Both the position numbers and the translations under genes were made by a program. Positions 1 to 8,872 of a stretch of 64,000 nt of DNA are shown piece by piece. The notes below the pieces were generated by a model. That model searched no databases and was not told the origin of the DNA. It saw only the letters and a program-made list of their open reading frames with translations. This DNA is from CAILZL01 sp963791615 (GTDB lineage Bacteria > Pseudomonadota > Gammaproteobacteria > Steroidobacterales > Steroidobacteraceae): assembly GCA_963791615.1 (NCBI GenBank), contig CAWBTE010000006.1, positions 1,240,001 to 1,304,000 on the forward strand. The letters run 5' to 3'. Positions within the stretch are counted from its first letter, which is position 1; the number at the start of each line of letters is the position of its first letter.

Positions 1-530
1 GATACCGCCATCTGCGCCACGGACTCGGAAGCGGCAGTGACCTGCTTGGATTGCTGCACGGATGCCTTCGCCAGATGACCGGCCGAAGCCAGCGCCTGTC
101 GCGCCGAGCCATCCAGCGTCACAGCTGTCTTGTTGATGGTGGTCACCAGTTCGCGCAGCGCTTCGATGGCATAGTTGATCGAGTCGGCAATGGCACCGGT
201 GATTTCTTCAGTGACAGTAGCCTTGACGGTCAGGTCGCCTTCAGCAAGGTTGGTAATCTCATCAAGCAGTCGCAGGATGGCCTCCTGATTACGCTCATTC
301 TGGGTGCGATGTCTTTCGGCAGCATTACGCAGCTCGGCCGTCATCAGGTGAATGATGCCCAGAGCAGCCACAGCCAGCGCGGCCATGCCCAGCAGCACCA
401 GCGTTACTGCGTCACCTGCTATATCGGTCAGCAAACTGGCGCCCGCCGCGAGGATGGCAAGCAGGGCCACGCCCATCAGCACCGGGCTGAAGCGTATCGC
501 CGTCATCTTGAAACTGTTGTCACTGGCCAT
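1..530 (-). CDS. pilJ: PilJ-like methyl-accepting chemotaxis protein (C-terminus outside window)
   Basis: This is the receptor of the Pil-Chp chemosensory system, which would pass signals through a CheW-like adaptor to a CheA-type kinase and the regulators PilG and PilH. I read the frame from an ATG at 530; an in-frame TGA lies eight codons upstream, so the N-terminus cannot extend far. About 176 residues are visible. Two hydrophobic segments (about residues 14-34 and 42-63) are separated by only about seven residues, then come a HAMP-like linker and the start of the coiled-coil signalling domain. The large periplasmic sensor domain usual for PilJ is absent. The gene starts 30 bases after pilI on the same strand, the standard pilGHIJ order. 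Family call is from context and the signalling helix. Confidence 0.85.
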   Translation of the reverse strand, partial: MASDNSFKMTAIRFSPVLMGVALLAILAAGASLLTDIAGDAVTLVLLGMAALAVAALGIIHLMTAELRNAAERHRTQNERNQEAILRLLDEITNLAEGDLTVKATVTEEITGAIADSINYAIEALRELVTTINKTAVTLDGSARQALASAGHLAKASVQQSKQVTAASESVAQMAV

Positions 531-560
531 CAGGTTCTCGTCCCGTTCTGATCAGGCGCG

Positions 561-1124
561 CTAATGTGCCGCGCTCATCAGGAATTCATTACTCTCCAGC
601 AGGGTGCTCAAGCCGAACACCGGAGCCACATCACCACCACGCCGGAATGCGCCGGCCAGGTAACGATCACAATTCAGCATGGTCGCAGGCGGCTGCGAGG
701 TGAACTCGGCATCGGTAAAACGCCGGAAGCCGATCACTTCATCCACCAGCAATCCCGCCGGCACATCACGATTATTCACCACCAGGATGCGGGCGTTGCG
801 ATTGATGGGCGAAGAACCGCCGCCAAGGAAGGCGCGCAGATCCACCACCGGCAGCAACTGGCCACGCACATTGGCGAGGCCGCGAATCCACGGTCGCGCA
901 CCGGGCACACGGGTCAGAAAGGTGGGCACACCCATCACCTCGCGCGTTTCTTCGCGGGCCACCAGAAAAGTTTCAGCGCCCAGACGGAACGCCACACCCA
1001 CCCATTCGTCACCCGCGTTTGATTCACGAATCTGGCCGGCCTGCGCCGCACGCGCACGCTGCTCGATCTCGAGCAACAACGCGAAGGGCCTGTCCAGCAG
1101 GGAACGCAATTCAATAGCTGTCAT
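561..1124 (-). CDS. pilI: PilI, CheW-like adaptor of twitching chemotaxis
   Basis: PilI is a cytoplasmic CheW-domain scaffold that couples the PilJ receptor to the histidine kinase of the Pil-Chp pathway controlling type IV pilus extension and retraction. The 187-residue protein has a CheW-type beta-barrel fold signature through most of its length, with a GVAFRLG stretch near residue 45, VPTFLTRVPG near 87, IRGLANVRGQLLPVVDL near 100 and LLVDEVIGFR near 145, all typical CheW blocks. It lies between pilH and pilJ with short gaps, which implies one operon. Length is normal for PilI, and nothing odd is visible. Confidence 0.92.
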   Translation of the reverse strand: MTAIELRSLLDRPFALLLEIEQRARAAQAGQIRESNAGDEWVGVAFRLGAETFLVAREETREVMGVPTFLTRVPGARPWIRGLANVRGQLLPVVDLRAFLGGGSSPINRNARILVVNNRDVPAGLLVDEVIGFRRFTDAEFTSQPPATMLNCDRYLAGAFRRGGDVAPVFGLSTLLESNEFLMSAAH

Positions 1125-1178
1125 GATGAGTAGGATCTGTTCTGCTTTTGCATTGTTCGAGAGTCATCAGCCTGTTTT

Positions 1179-1544
1179 TCATCCCGCCAGCGCCGCGCGG
1201 GCCTTGGCCAGCAGGCGTTCGGCCGAAACCGGTTTGACCAGGTAATCTACCGCGCCCTGGCGCATGCCCCAGATGCGGTCGGTTTCCTGATCCTTTGAGG
1301 TCACCATGATGATGGGGATCTCCCTGGTATTCGGATCAGCGGCCAGCTTGCGAGTGGCCTGAAAGCCATTCACGCCCGGCATCACTACGTCCATGAAAAT
1401 CAGGTCGGGTTTCATCTGCCGCGCCATCTCAAAGGCTTCGGCGCCATCGGCAGCAGAGGCAATCTGATAGCCATGCCGCTCCAGCGCCGTTTTCATGGCA
1501 TGCACTTCGGTGGGCGAGTCATCAACAATCAATATCAGGGCCAT
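1179..1544 (-). CDS. pilH: PilH response regulator
   Basis: Single-domain CheY-like receiver of 121 residues. In the Pil-Chp pathway PilH is the second receiver; it affects pilus dynamics and is thought to act as a phosphate sink or retraction regulator. The receiver signature is complete: acidic pair D8-D9, phospho-acceptor D52 (in FMDVVMPG), T82 in the MVTSKD block and K104 in YLVKP. It starts eight bases after the pilG stop, so the two are almost certainly translated from one message. Distinguished from PilG by order and by the short N-terminus. Confidence 0.92.
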   Translation of the reverse strand: MALILIVDDSPTEVHAMKTALERHGYQIASAADGAEAFEMARQMKPDLIFMDVVMPGVNGFQATRKLAADPNTREIPIIMVTSKDQETDRIWGMRQGAVDYLVKPVSAERLLAKARAALAG

Positions 1545-1552
1545 GACTGCTC

Positions 1553-1966
1553 CTAGGAGGCCAGATGCCCGACATGGGTTTCGATGGCGCTGAGCAGTTC
1601 ATCCTTGGTGAAGGGCTTGGTCAGATAGTGCTCGGACCCGACGATGCGGCCCCGGGCGCGATCAAACAGGCCATCCTTGCTGGACAGCATGATCACCGGA
1701 ATCGACTTGAATACCTTGTTGTGCTTGATCAGCGAGCAGGTCTGATAACCGTCCAGACGCGGCATCATGATGTCCACAAACACGATATCCGGCTGATGAT
1801 CCGCAATCTTGGACAGAGCATCAAAGCCGTCCACGGCGGTAAAGACTTCGCACCCTTCCTTGGCCAGCAGGGTTTCGGCGGTGCGGCGGATGGTTTTGCT
1901 GTCATCAATGACCAGCACCTTCAAACCCGCCAGACGCAATTTTTCGGCAGTTGCCCCGTTCATCAT
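1553..1966 (-). CDS. pilG: PilG response regulator
   Basis: Single-domain CheY-like receiver of 137 residues, first gene of the pilGHIJ operon. PilG promotes pilus extension and, in Pseudomonas, also feeds into cAMP signalling. The receiver residues are visible: acidic D21-D22, phospho-acceptor D65 in VDIMMPRLDG, S95 in MLSSKDG and K117 in LTKPF. The N-terminus has about 15 residues before the receiver fold, as in other PilG proteins. It is divergent from gshB, the same arrangement as PA0407-PA0408 in Pseudomonas aeruginosa. Confidence 0.92.
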   Translation of the reverse strand: MMNGATAEKLRLAGLKVLVIDDSKTIRRTAETLLAKEGCEVFTAVDGFDALSKIADHQPDIVFVDIMMPRLDGYQTCSLIKHNKVFKSIPVIMLSSKDGLFDRARGRIVGSEHYLTKPFTKDELLSAIETHVGHLAS

Positions 1967-2196
1967 GAATACCTCAATGCTCTATCAATACCCACTCACC
2001 CGGTACATTGGGCGAGTGGTTGCAGCGAATCGGTTTTAACATATTGATATAGCCACTGCCATCGCTGTCCTGCGTATAGTATGAAGCCTGTCACGACTCG
2101 CTCTGAGGCGCAGTGCGCAGAACTGCCAACGCGCCAGACAACCCCGGACGGTCGTTTGACTTCCAGCATGAGCATTTTCCGGAGCACAGCGACTCA

Positions 2197-3156
2197 ATGA
2201 ACAAGCGGCGCCTGCGTATCGCCATCGTCATGGACCCGATTGAAGGGATCAAACCGGCCAAGGATTCAACCCTGGCCATGATGCTGGCTGCCCAGAAACG
2301 CGGCCATGAACTGTTCTACCTGGAACAGCGCGACCTGTGGCTGCGCGATGGCGTGGCCTGGGGCCGGGTGCACCCTGTGGAAGTGCGCGATCACCCGGAA
2401 AACTGGGCCACCGTCGGCGCCGAACACACCGAGCGCCTGGCCAGCATGGACGTGATCCTGATGCGCAAGGATCCGCCCTTTGACATGGAGTACATCTATA
2501 CCACCTACATCCTGGAACGCGCCGAAGCCGAGGGGGTGCTGGTGGCCAACAGACCGCAGGGTCTGCGCGACATGAACGAAAAGGTGTTCACCGCCTGGTT
2601 CCCGCAATGCTGCGCGCCGACGCTGATTACCCGCGACATGGGCGACATGCACGCCTTCCTGCACGAGCATCACCACATTGTCTGCAAACCGCTTTATGGC
2701 ATGGGCGGACGTTCGATTTTCGTCATCCGTGAAGGCGACAAGAATGCCAATGTGATCTTCGAGAACATGACTGACTACGGCAATAACTTCGCCATCGTGC
2801 AGAAGTATCTGCCGGAAATCGTCGACAGTGGCGACTCACGCATCCTGATCATTGACGGCGAACCCGCCCCGTATGCGCTGGCGCGCATTCCCTCCGCCAC
2901 CGACAACCGTGGCAACCTGGCTGCCGGCGCGCATGGCGTGGGTCGTGAACTGAACGAGCGCGACCGCTGGCTGGTCAGTCAGATCGGACCCACCCTGCGC
3001 GAACGCGGCATGCTGTTTGTCGGCATTGACGTGATTGGTGGCTTCGTCACCGAGATCAATGTCACCAGTCCCACCGGGGTGCGCGAACTGGAAAAGCAGT
3101 TCAAGTGCGACCTCATCGGCCTGTTCATTGACGCGATTGAAAAACGCCGCAAATAA
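2197..3156 (+). CDS. gshB: Glutathione synthetase
   Basis: ATP-grasp enzyme that joins gamma-glutamylcysteine and glycine to make glutathione in the cytosol. I chose the ATG at 2197, which gives a 319-residue protein beginning MNKRRLRIAIVMDPIEGIKP, the usual GshB N-terminus with its N-terminal substrate domain. An upstream in-frame start at 2113 would add 28 unconserved residues. The ATP-grasp region is seen in VCKPLYGMGGRSIFVI and in the C-terminal FVGIDVIGGFVTEINVTSPTG block with metal-binding E and N. It lies divergent from pilG and upstream of apbE and tonB-like genes on the same strand. Confidence 0.95.
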   Translation: MNKRRLRIAIVMDPIEGIKPAKDSTLAMMLAAQKRGHELFYLEQRDLWLRDGVAWGRVHPVEVRDHPENWATVGAEHTERLASMDVILMRKDPPFDMEYIYTTYILERAEAEGVLVANRPQGLRDMNEKVFTAWFPQCCAPTLITRDMGDMHAFLHEHHHIVCKPLYGMGGRSIFVIREGDKNANVIFENMTDYGNNFAIVQKYLPEIVDSGDSRILIIDGEPAPYALARIPSATDNRGNLAAGAHGVGRELNERDRWLVSQIGPTLRERGMLFVGIDVIGGFVTEINVTSPTGVRELEKQFKCDLIGLFIDAIEKRRK

Positions 3157-4210
3157 CCACGCTGATTGGCTGTTGATGCTGTGCAGCCTGCTCACGGCCT
3201 GCACGGATCGCAGTCCACAGCGCTACGACAGCGCATTTCTGGCGATGGGCACACAGGTGAGCCTGTCGCTGTGGGCAGCAACGCCGCAGCAAGCTGCCCA
3301 ACAGAGCACAGCCATCGAACAACAGTTGCTCCAGCAAGGCGTTGACTGGTATCCATGGACCAGCAATCCCCAAGGTGAACTCAAACGCCTGAATACAGCA
3401 CTGGCGCAAGGACAGCCCTTGCAGTTGTCCGCTGCGCTCGCCGACCTGCTGCAACAGGCGCTGGAGCTATATCAACGCAGTGACGGCTACTTCGACCCGG
3501 CCATCGCACCGATGACCGAGACCTGGGGCTTCGCAGACACTCAGTCACCTGCCATTGCCACACTGCCCGATCCTGCACAGCTCAGCGCGTGGCAGACAAC
3601 CCGGGCACGGCTTGCCGATCTGCAACTGGTCGAGGGACTGGCCCGCAGCGAGCGGCGCGATTTGCAACTGGATCTGGGCGCCATTGCCAAGGGCTATGCA
3701 CTGGAACAGGCGATGCAAACCCTGCAGCACGCCGGAGTCGCTGCGGCACGCCTCAATCTCGGTGGCCAGGTGGCCTTGTTGGGTACTGCGCCACCCGAAA
3801 CAGCAACCCACATCGCCATCCGTGATCCGCGCCAGCCTCCGCCATTCAACCTGGCCACGGTCGAACTGCTTTCCGGCGAGAGCATTGCCACGTCTGGAGA
3901 CTATGAACGCAGCGCGATGGTTCAAGGCCAGCGGATTCATCACTTGCTGGATCCGCATACCGGCAGTCCGGTTTCACACACCCAGGCGGTGACCGTACTG
4001 GCTAACAACGCCACGCTGGCTGATACCGCATCAACCGCACTGATGGCAGCGGGTCCACAACACTGGCAACGCATCGCACGACAAATGGGGATTCGGGAAG
4101 TGCTGCGTATCGATGCCACTGGCAAGATTGAAGTGACTGCGGCACTGTATGCGCGCCTTAAGTGGCAGCCGCAGATCAAGACAACTCGCATCCAGCAAAT
4201 CAACCTGTGA
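3137..4210 (+). CDS. apbE: ApbE-like FAD:protein FMN transferase, probable lipoprotein
   Basis: ApbE enzymes attach FMN from FAD to threonine residues of target redox proteins such as Nqr or Rnf subunits, outside the inner membrane. The family is shown by the FLAMGTQVSLSLW start of the domain, YFDPAIAPMTETWGF, LDLGAIAKGYALE, a NLGGQVALLG block and the DPHTGSPVS segment that binds metal and flavin. A lipobox (LLTAC) indicates a lipoprotein. The start is uncertain: an ATG at 3176 leaves a signal sequence of only eight residues before the Cys, whereas a TTG at 3137 gives a longer signal with a lysine but overlaps gshB by 20 bases; I used the latter. No flavinylation target is visible in the window. 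It is inserted between gshB and the tonB-like gene. Confidence 0.85.
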   Translation: MKNAANNHADWLLMLCSLLTACTDRSPQRYDSAFLAMGTQVSLSLWAATPQQAAQQSTAIEQQLLQQGVDWYPWTSNPQGELKRLNTALAQGQPLQLSAALADLLQQALELYQRSDGYFDPAIAPMTETWGFADTQSPAIATLPDPAQLSAWQTTRARLADLQLVEGLARSERRDLQLDLGAIAKGYALEQAMQTLQHAGVAAARLNLGGQVALLGTAPPETATHIAIRDPRQPPPFNLATVELLSGESIATSGDYERSAMVQGQRIHHLLDPHTGSPVSHTQAVTVLANNATLADTASTALMAAGPQHWQRIARQMGIREVLRIDATGKIEVTAALYARLKWQPQIKTTRIQQINL

Positions 4211-5139
4211 ATTCCCACTCTACTCAGACATCACTCAAGCCAACCTTGGTCGATGCCGCCGCGCTGGAACTGCAATCCGTCATCCAGCTACGTGAAGGCA
4301 TCGCGCCGGTACGTGATCGACTGGTGACCACGCTGTTTCTTGTGGCGCTGCTGCATGTCATCGTGATCACCGGCGTGACCTTCATCGGTCCCATCGGTCA
4401 GAGCAAAAGCCCGGCTCCGACTCTGGAAGTACTGCTGCTCACCGACAACGCGCCCAGCCGTGAATCCAACCCGGATGCGGTGTATCTGGCGCAGCGCAGC
4501 CAGGTGGGCAATGGCAACACGCAAAAGCGGGAGCGCGCCGCCAATCCGGCCGACTCGCCACTGGCGGCCATGAATGACGGCACCGCTGAGGGCAACTCGC
4601 TGGAGTTTGCTCAGGCACTGGCCGGCAGCGCGGCGGTAGAAGTGGTGGCCAGTCGTGCCGAACGTTCGGCACTGGCGTATCAGAGCGGCACCGACCTGCC
4701 GGCGCGCAGCAACGAATCGCCGCTGGCCCTGTCACCGACGCCACCCAACCCGATCACCACCAGCCTGATTGATGATGACCTGCGTCTGCGTGGACAGGAC
4801 AGCCGCGAAGCATTCATCACGCCGGACACACGCGAATCGCGGCTGGCGCCGTATCTGGATGGCTGGAAGCGCAAGATCGAACGCATCGGCACCCTCAACT
4901 ATCCGCTGGCGGCGCGGCAACGCTTCAACCAGCGTAACCCGGTAGTGGAAGTGGTGATTATCGCCAACGGTCAGCTGAAGTCCGCCGTGATTCAACTATC
5001 CAGCGGCGATGCCGCCATGGATCAGGCGGCGCTGAACATTCTTAGGCGAGCTGCGCCGTTCGATCCATTTCCTGCCAATCTGAAACGCGACTATGACCAG
5101 TTGCGTTTCGCCTATGAATGGCAGTTTCTCGACAAGTGA
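4207..5139 (+). CDS. TonB-family energy transducer, probable TonB3-like
   Basis: TonB proteins span the inner membrane and periplasm and pass proton-motive energy from ExbBD to outer-membrane partners. This 310-residue protein has one membrane helix at about residues 38-60, a long polar Ser/Pro/Asn-rich linker and a C-terminal TonB domain over the last 90 residues (YPLAARQR, VEVVIIANG, SSGDAAMDQAALNILRRAAPF, FAYEWQF). I chose a GTG at 4207 that overlaps the apbE stop, implying translational coupling. In Pseudomonas aeruginosa tonB3 (PA0406) lies beside gshB and pilG and is needed for twitching motility; the matching context here makes a pilus-related role likely but unproven. No exbBD genes are nearby. 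Confidence 0.82.
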   Translation: MNSHSTQTSLKPTLVDAAALELQSVIQLREGIAPVRDRLVTTLFLVALLHVIVITGVTFIGPIGQSKSPAPTLEVLLLTDNAPSRESNPDAVYLAQRSQVGNGNTQKRERAANPADSPLAAMNDGTAEGNSLEFAQALAGSAAVEVVASRAERSALAYQSGTDLPARSNESPLALSPTPPNPITTSLIDDDLRLRGQDSREAFITPDTRESRLAPYLDGWKRKIERIGTLNYPLAARQRFNQRNPVVEVVIIANGQLKSAVIQLSSGDAAMDQAALNILRRAAPFDPFPANLKRDYDQLRFAYEWQFLDK

Positions 5140-5166
5140 CTTGCCCAGACAACTTACCCAGGTAAC

Positions 5167-6724
5167 TTATCTGGACGCGAACCGCCGCAGCGGTGGCGCA
5201 AGGCCCAGAGCGGCCAGCAGCCACAACAACGGCCAGCTCATCGCGCCACCACCGCCATCGTCGATCTCGTAGGTAGTGCAATTCGCATAGCCCGATGCTT
5301 TCGTGCCCGTAAAGCTCAGGCGAAATACATTACCGTATGAACCGAACACCGTGCTGCAGGCGCCGCCCTGAGTAGTGGCGCCGAACAAATCGCCATTGGC
5401 AGCCTTGGCCAGTCCGGCGCCGGGTGACACACCTTCCTCCGCAGTGAATGCATGCTCCACGACAAAGCCGCTGCCATCTGTATTCAGTGAATACACGCTG
5501 CCATAGTTCAGAACGGGTGTGGTGGTGGTGCTGCCAGTACCGCTCACCCCATACAGGCGACCGTCATTGCCCAGCACCAGCTTGCCAACAGGCGCTATGC
5601 CGGTATCAATGTCGAAATTATGCAGGGTGGTGAGCGTTGTGCCCGCCAGCGTGCCATTGGTATTCAGCCTGAAAACCGTACCCAGTCCACCCACGGCCAC
5701 ATCACTGGTCATGCCGCCACCGCCCGTGGTGCCTACCAGCACACCCGGACTCACCTCCATCAAGCCGCCCGCAGGAAACGCGCCATCACCATTTTCGCCA
5801 ACATTGTCGTTGGTCGCTGCTGTCGCTATCGACCGTGTCGGTCAAGGCGCTGAAGTTGTAAATGGTCTGGAAGCCACTGCCATCGGTGTTGAGACTGAAC
5901 ACCGTACCGGTACCCTGGGTCGTGATAACGGTGGCCTCAGTCGTCACGGAGTTAAGCCTATACAGGTTGCCGCCACCATTGTCGGTGGTGCCATAGAGGC
6001 GACCATTGCTGAGCAGCAACGGGCCGCTGGGAAAGGCACCCTCAATACCACCGCCGCTGGAATTCTGTGCCGCAAAGTGATGCAACACGACAAAGCCACC
6101 GCCGCCCCGTTGCAATCTGAAGATAACGCCCGTGCCATTGTTGCCACCCGAGCTGGTCACGCCATACAGGTAGGTGCCATCTTCGATCAGCGGGAATGAG
6201 GGATAAATACCATCGGCATTCTTTGTGTAGGTCTGCGCCTGCCCGCCCACGGCCTCGGAACTGGAGGTGAGGTTGACATCAAAGGTATGCAGTTTCAGAA
6301 AGCCCGTGCCATTCTGGGCAACACGAAACAGCGTACCCGCACCCGACTGCACGCTGAAAACACTCCGGGCGCCATAAACCGTGCTGCCGTACAGATTGCC
6401 GTCACTGCCCACCAACAAACCTGCGCTGGGCGTGTAGCCGTCCTTGTCGCTGAGCTGAAAAATGGTCTGCGGCGCACCGCCCGCAATGCTGGCCTTGTAG
6501 ATCGCTCCGCCATAGGTAAACGAACTGTTGGTCAGTGTGCCAAACAGGCTATCGCCACTGGCCACCACACCGCCCGAAATAGAAGTAATACTCTGGTCAA
6601 ACGTGAACACGCTGGAATAGGTGACTGCGGCACTGGCCTGGAACGCCGGGGCGGTAAGCAAACCCAGCCCAAATCCCACTAGCGCCCAACGATTCTTCCG
6701 GCCATTGATAAACAGATTCAGCAC
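5167..6724 (-). pseudogene. GloVer tandem-repeat surface protein with GlyGly-CTERM tail, frameshifted
   Basis: Two minus-strand frames make one gene interrupted near 5810-5820. The N-terminal part (GTG at 6724, preceded by CGGAG) has a signal peptide ending near QASA. Both parts carry repeated blocks of the form G-x-LYG-T, GTVF-x-LNTDGSGF and FxxLHxF, known as GloVer tandem repeats, predicted to form a beta-propeller-like exported domain. The last 30 residues are a glycine run (DDGGGG), a hydrophobic helix WPLLWLLAALGL and basic RR, a GlyGly-CTERM signal normally cleaved by rhombosortase. Removing one base in the sequence encoding SDSSD joins the frames so that TNDNVGENGDG continues into the second part. 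Decay or sequencing error cannot be separated here. Confidence 0.75.
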
Positions 6725-6918
6725 AAACACACTCCGATTCGGGGGTCTTGTCAACAGGACAAGATCTGGTCGAATGACTGACTTTCGATTGCCCGGTGGC
6801 AGGAAGGTTCCAGCAACGACGGTCAAGCCACGCCCGGACAAAGACGGGTATTGTTCACTTTATTGAGGGCAAAGCCAATCGGTTTGACTGCCGCGCGACA
6901 AACACGTCCGTTCAGCTT

Positions 6919-7593
6919 CTATTGCCCGGACCAGCGGGTCAGGTAATCAGCTACCGCCTGAAACTCCTCGTCCGCATAGGTCGAGAACATGCGGTGCAGA
7001 TCTTCGCTGATATTGGCCCGCTGGCTACGCGCCATGCGCTGCATCTGGTCGAGCAGATATCCATAGTGCTGGCCACGCAGATTGGGCACCCACAGATCGC
7101 CATTGCCCTCGGCAGTACGGCCATGACAGCTGGCGCAGAAACCGTCGTATATGCCCTTGCCGTTCTGTAACGCGGTGCCGGGCCCCTTTTCAGGCACTGG
7201 ATTCATCGGCAGGTTCGACACATAACCCACCACATCGGCAATGCTGGTGGCGCTATTCATGCCACTGCGCAACAGCTGCTGGTGCATGACGTTGTTGACC
7301 CGTTCCTGATCCAGAAAATCAACGATCTGCTTGACCAGATATTCGTATTGCTGGCCGGCCAGTGCCGGAACCTTCTGGGCCGGAAGCCCTGCTGCACCGG
7401 GCTGATGACATGACTGGCAATGCTGCTGGAATATTTTCTGTCCCCGGGTTTCGTCAGGCTGCTTGCCCAGCGCATTGCCCAGATAGACATCCGGCACCAG
7501 TTTCGGCTCGCTGGCTGCGTGTGCAGGGGGCATCAGGAATACACCGCCGATCAATCCGGCAGCGGCAATGGCTCGCAAGCAGTAGTTTTTCAT
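6919..7593 (-). CDS. Dihaem c-type cytochrome (c4-like)
   Basis: Secreted periplasmic electron carrier with two haem c sites. I chose the ATG at 7593, giving 224 residues with a typical signal peptide (MKNYCLRAIAAAGLIGG and cleavage after PAHA, near residue 26). The haem attachment motifs are CQSCH at 59-63 and CASCH at 153-157, each at the start of a roughly 100-residue cytochrome c fold, which suggests a tandem duplication as in cytochrome c4. Likely Met axial ligands follow each domain (for example LPM near 130). It is divergent from the small unknown gene at 7737. The physiological partner cannot be told from this window. Confidence 0.85.
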   Translation of the reverse strand: MKNYCLRAIAAAGLIGGVFLMPPAHAASEPKLVPDVYLGNALGKQPDETRGQKIFQQHCQSCHQPGAAGLPAQKVPALAGQQYEYLVKQIVDFLDQERVNNVMHQQLLRSGMNSATSIADVVGYVSNLPMNPVPEKGPGTALQNGKGIYDGFCASCHGRTAEGNGDLWVPNLRGQHYGYLLDQMQRMARSQRANISEDLHRMFSTYADEEFQAVADYLTRWSGQ

Positions 7594-7736
7594 GACCGTG
7601 AACCTGAAACACCAGAACATGCGCCTGATTGTATAGCTTGCGAAGACAGTCGCCTCAGTAATTCCCATGGTAATTCCCGTGACAACACCCGTAACACATG
7701 GCTGGATGCGCAGGACTGCTGTGGCACAATTCCACC

Positions 7737-8084
7737 ATGAATGCTCCCGCTCCACTCCACACACATCAAGGCAGCCGCAGCCTGCGTGATGAGGTAGATG
7801 AACTGCTGCCCGGCTGGCAGAGCTGGTACCCGAGCCTGTTCGATGCCGCGCAGGATCTGGGCATCCTGCGCGCGCGGGTGTGTGACTTGTCATCACTGTT
7901 GCTCAGCAACCGCCACGCCAGTATCTACAACGAAGCCGTTCAGGCGTTCCGCAATCAATGGTCGGTGGAGGAGCCTGAACAGGTCGCTGACTCCGACAAG
8001 CAACCAGGACGCAGCCCAGCAGGCATACCGTCTGACACAGACAACCAAGTTGATCGTGTGCAGTTTCCTGAAGATATCCTGTAG
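7737..8084 (+). CDS. Small protein of unknown function
   Basis: A 115-residue frame starting at an ATG at 7737. I do not recognise a family. It is predicted to be soluble, with no signal peptide or membrane helix. The first 75 residues look helical and coding-like (SLRDEVDELLPGWQSWYPS, FDAAQDLGILRARVCDLSSL), with codon use similar to neighbouring genes, while the last 40 residues are polar and low in complexity. It is divergent from the cytochrome gene and could share its promoter region. It could be a genuine small gene or one whose C-terminus has shifted frame. Confidence 0.5.
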   Translation: MNAPAPLHTHQGSRSLRDEVDELLPGWQSWYPSLFDAAQDLGILRARVCDLSSLLLSNRHASIYNEAVQAFRNQWSVEEPEQVADSDKQPGRSPAGIPSDTDNQVDRVQFPEDIL

Positions 8085-8226
8085 TTAGTCGAGCTAACCA
8101 GCGCAAGCTTGGCGTGCCTTGATAAAACTGCACCAAAGTCCAAGTTCGTTTGCTCACCTTGCTGCCTGGCACGCGCAGAATCTCCCTCAACGAAGCACTC
8201 GCTTCGATCACTAACCGGAGATCATC

Positions 8227-8805
8227 ATGAAAATTACTGCGACCGCACTGGGCCTGTTGATGGCCACCAGCATCTGGGCACAAGCGCCTGCAAACTCACA
8301 AAAGCCCGGCGCTGCCGGCAATGGCCCGCAAGGCGGACAGACTGCAGAACAGTCCTTCAATAATCGCGACGCCAACAAGGACAACTTCCTGGTCAAGACT
8401 GAGATCACCGGCTCACGCCTGGCCGACAGTTTCGACAAATTCGACACCAACAAGGATGGCAAGCTGAATCTGGCCGAATACAAAACCGGCCGGGATTCGA
8501 TGCAGGGTCAAGGCATGGGTCGGCAGGCGCAGGGCACGGGCGCACAAAGTCAGGGCGGTAATCGTCAGCAGATGCAGGGACGGAATGTTGATGCCCGCTT
8601 CAAGGAGCGCGACACGAATGGCGATGGCTTCGTTTCTAAAACCGAAGTTTCCGGTTCACGCATGGCAGATCGATTTGACGCCATGGACACCAACAAGGAT
8701 GCCAAGCTCAGTCTGGATGAAATGAAAGCTGGCATGCAGGGTATGGGCGGCATGGGCCCGAATAGTGGCGCTGGCATGCCCGCTCACGGAAAAACGTCCA
8801 ACTGA
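8227..8805 (+). CDS. Secreted EF-hand calcium-binding protein
   Basis: 192-residue exported protein with a signal peptide (MKITATALGLLMATSIWAQA) and four 12-residue EF-hand loops beginning at D48, D73, D129 and D154. The loops are arranged as two pairs joined by a Gly/Gln/Met-rich linker (about residues 88-120), and each pair has a GSR-[LM]-AD-x-F helix between loops, pointing to duplication of one EF pair. Loops 2 and 3 are complete calcium sites; loop 1 has Asn and loop 4 has Ala at the usual Gly position. The start has a good ribosome site (CCGGAG). A strong hairpin terminator follows. Its role is unknown; calcium binding in the periplasm or outside is inferred. Confidence 0.88.
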   Translation: MKITATALGLLMATSIWAQAPANSQKPGAAGNGPQGGQTAEQSFNNRDANKDNFLVKTEITGSRLADSFDKFDTNKDGKLNLAEYKTGRDSMQGQGMGRQAQGTGAQSQGGNRQQMQGRNVDARFKERDTNGDGFVSKTEVSGSRMADRFDAMDTNKDAKLSLDEMKAGMQGMGGMGPNSGAGMPAHGKTSN

Positions 8806-8833
8806 TTTATTACCGTTTTGCCTCGACCCTGGT

Positions 8834-8863
8834 TAAAGGCCCCACCATGTGGGGCCTTTTTAC
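8834..8863. terminator. Rho-independent terminator, probably bidirectional
   Basis: An inverted repeat with arms AAAGGCCCCA and TGGGGCCTTT around a five-base loop, followed by T residues on the plus strand and preceded by A residues. It separates the convergent EF-hand gene and the NamZ-like gene and could serve both. Confidence 0.85.
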
Positions 8864-8872
8864 TGGCGACTC

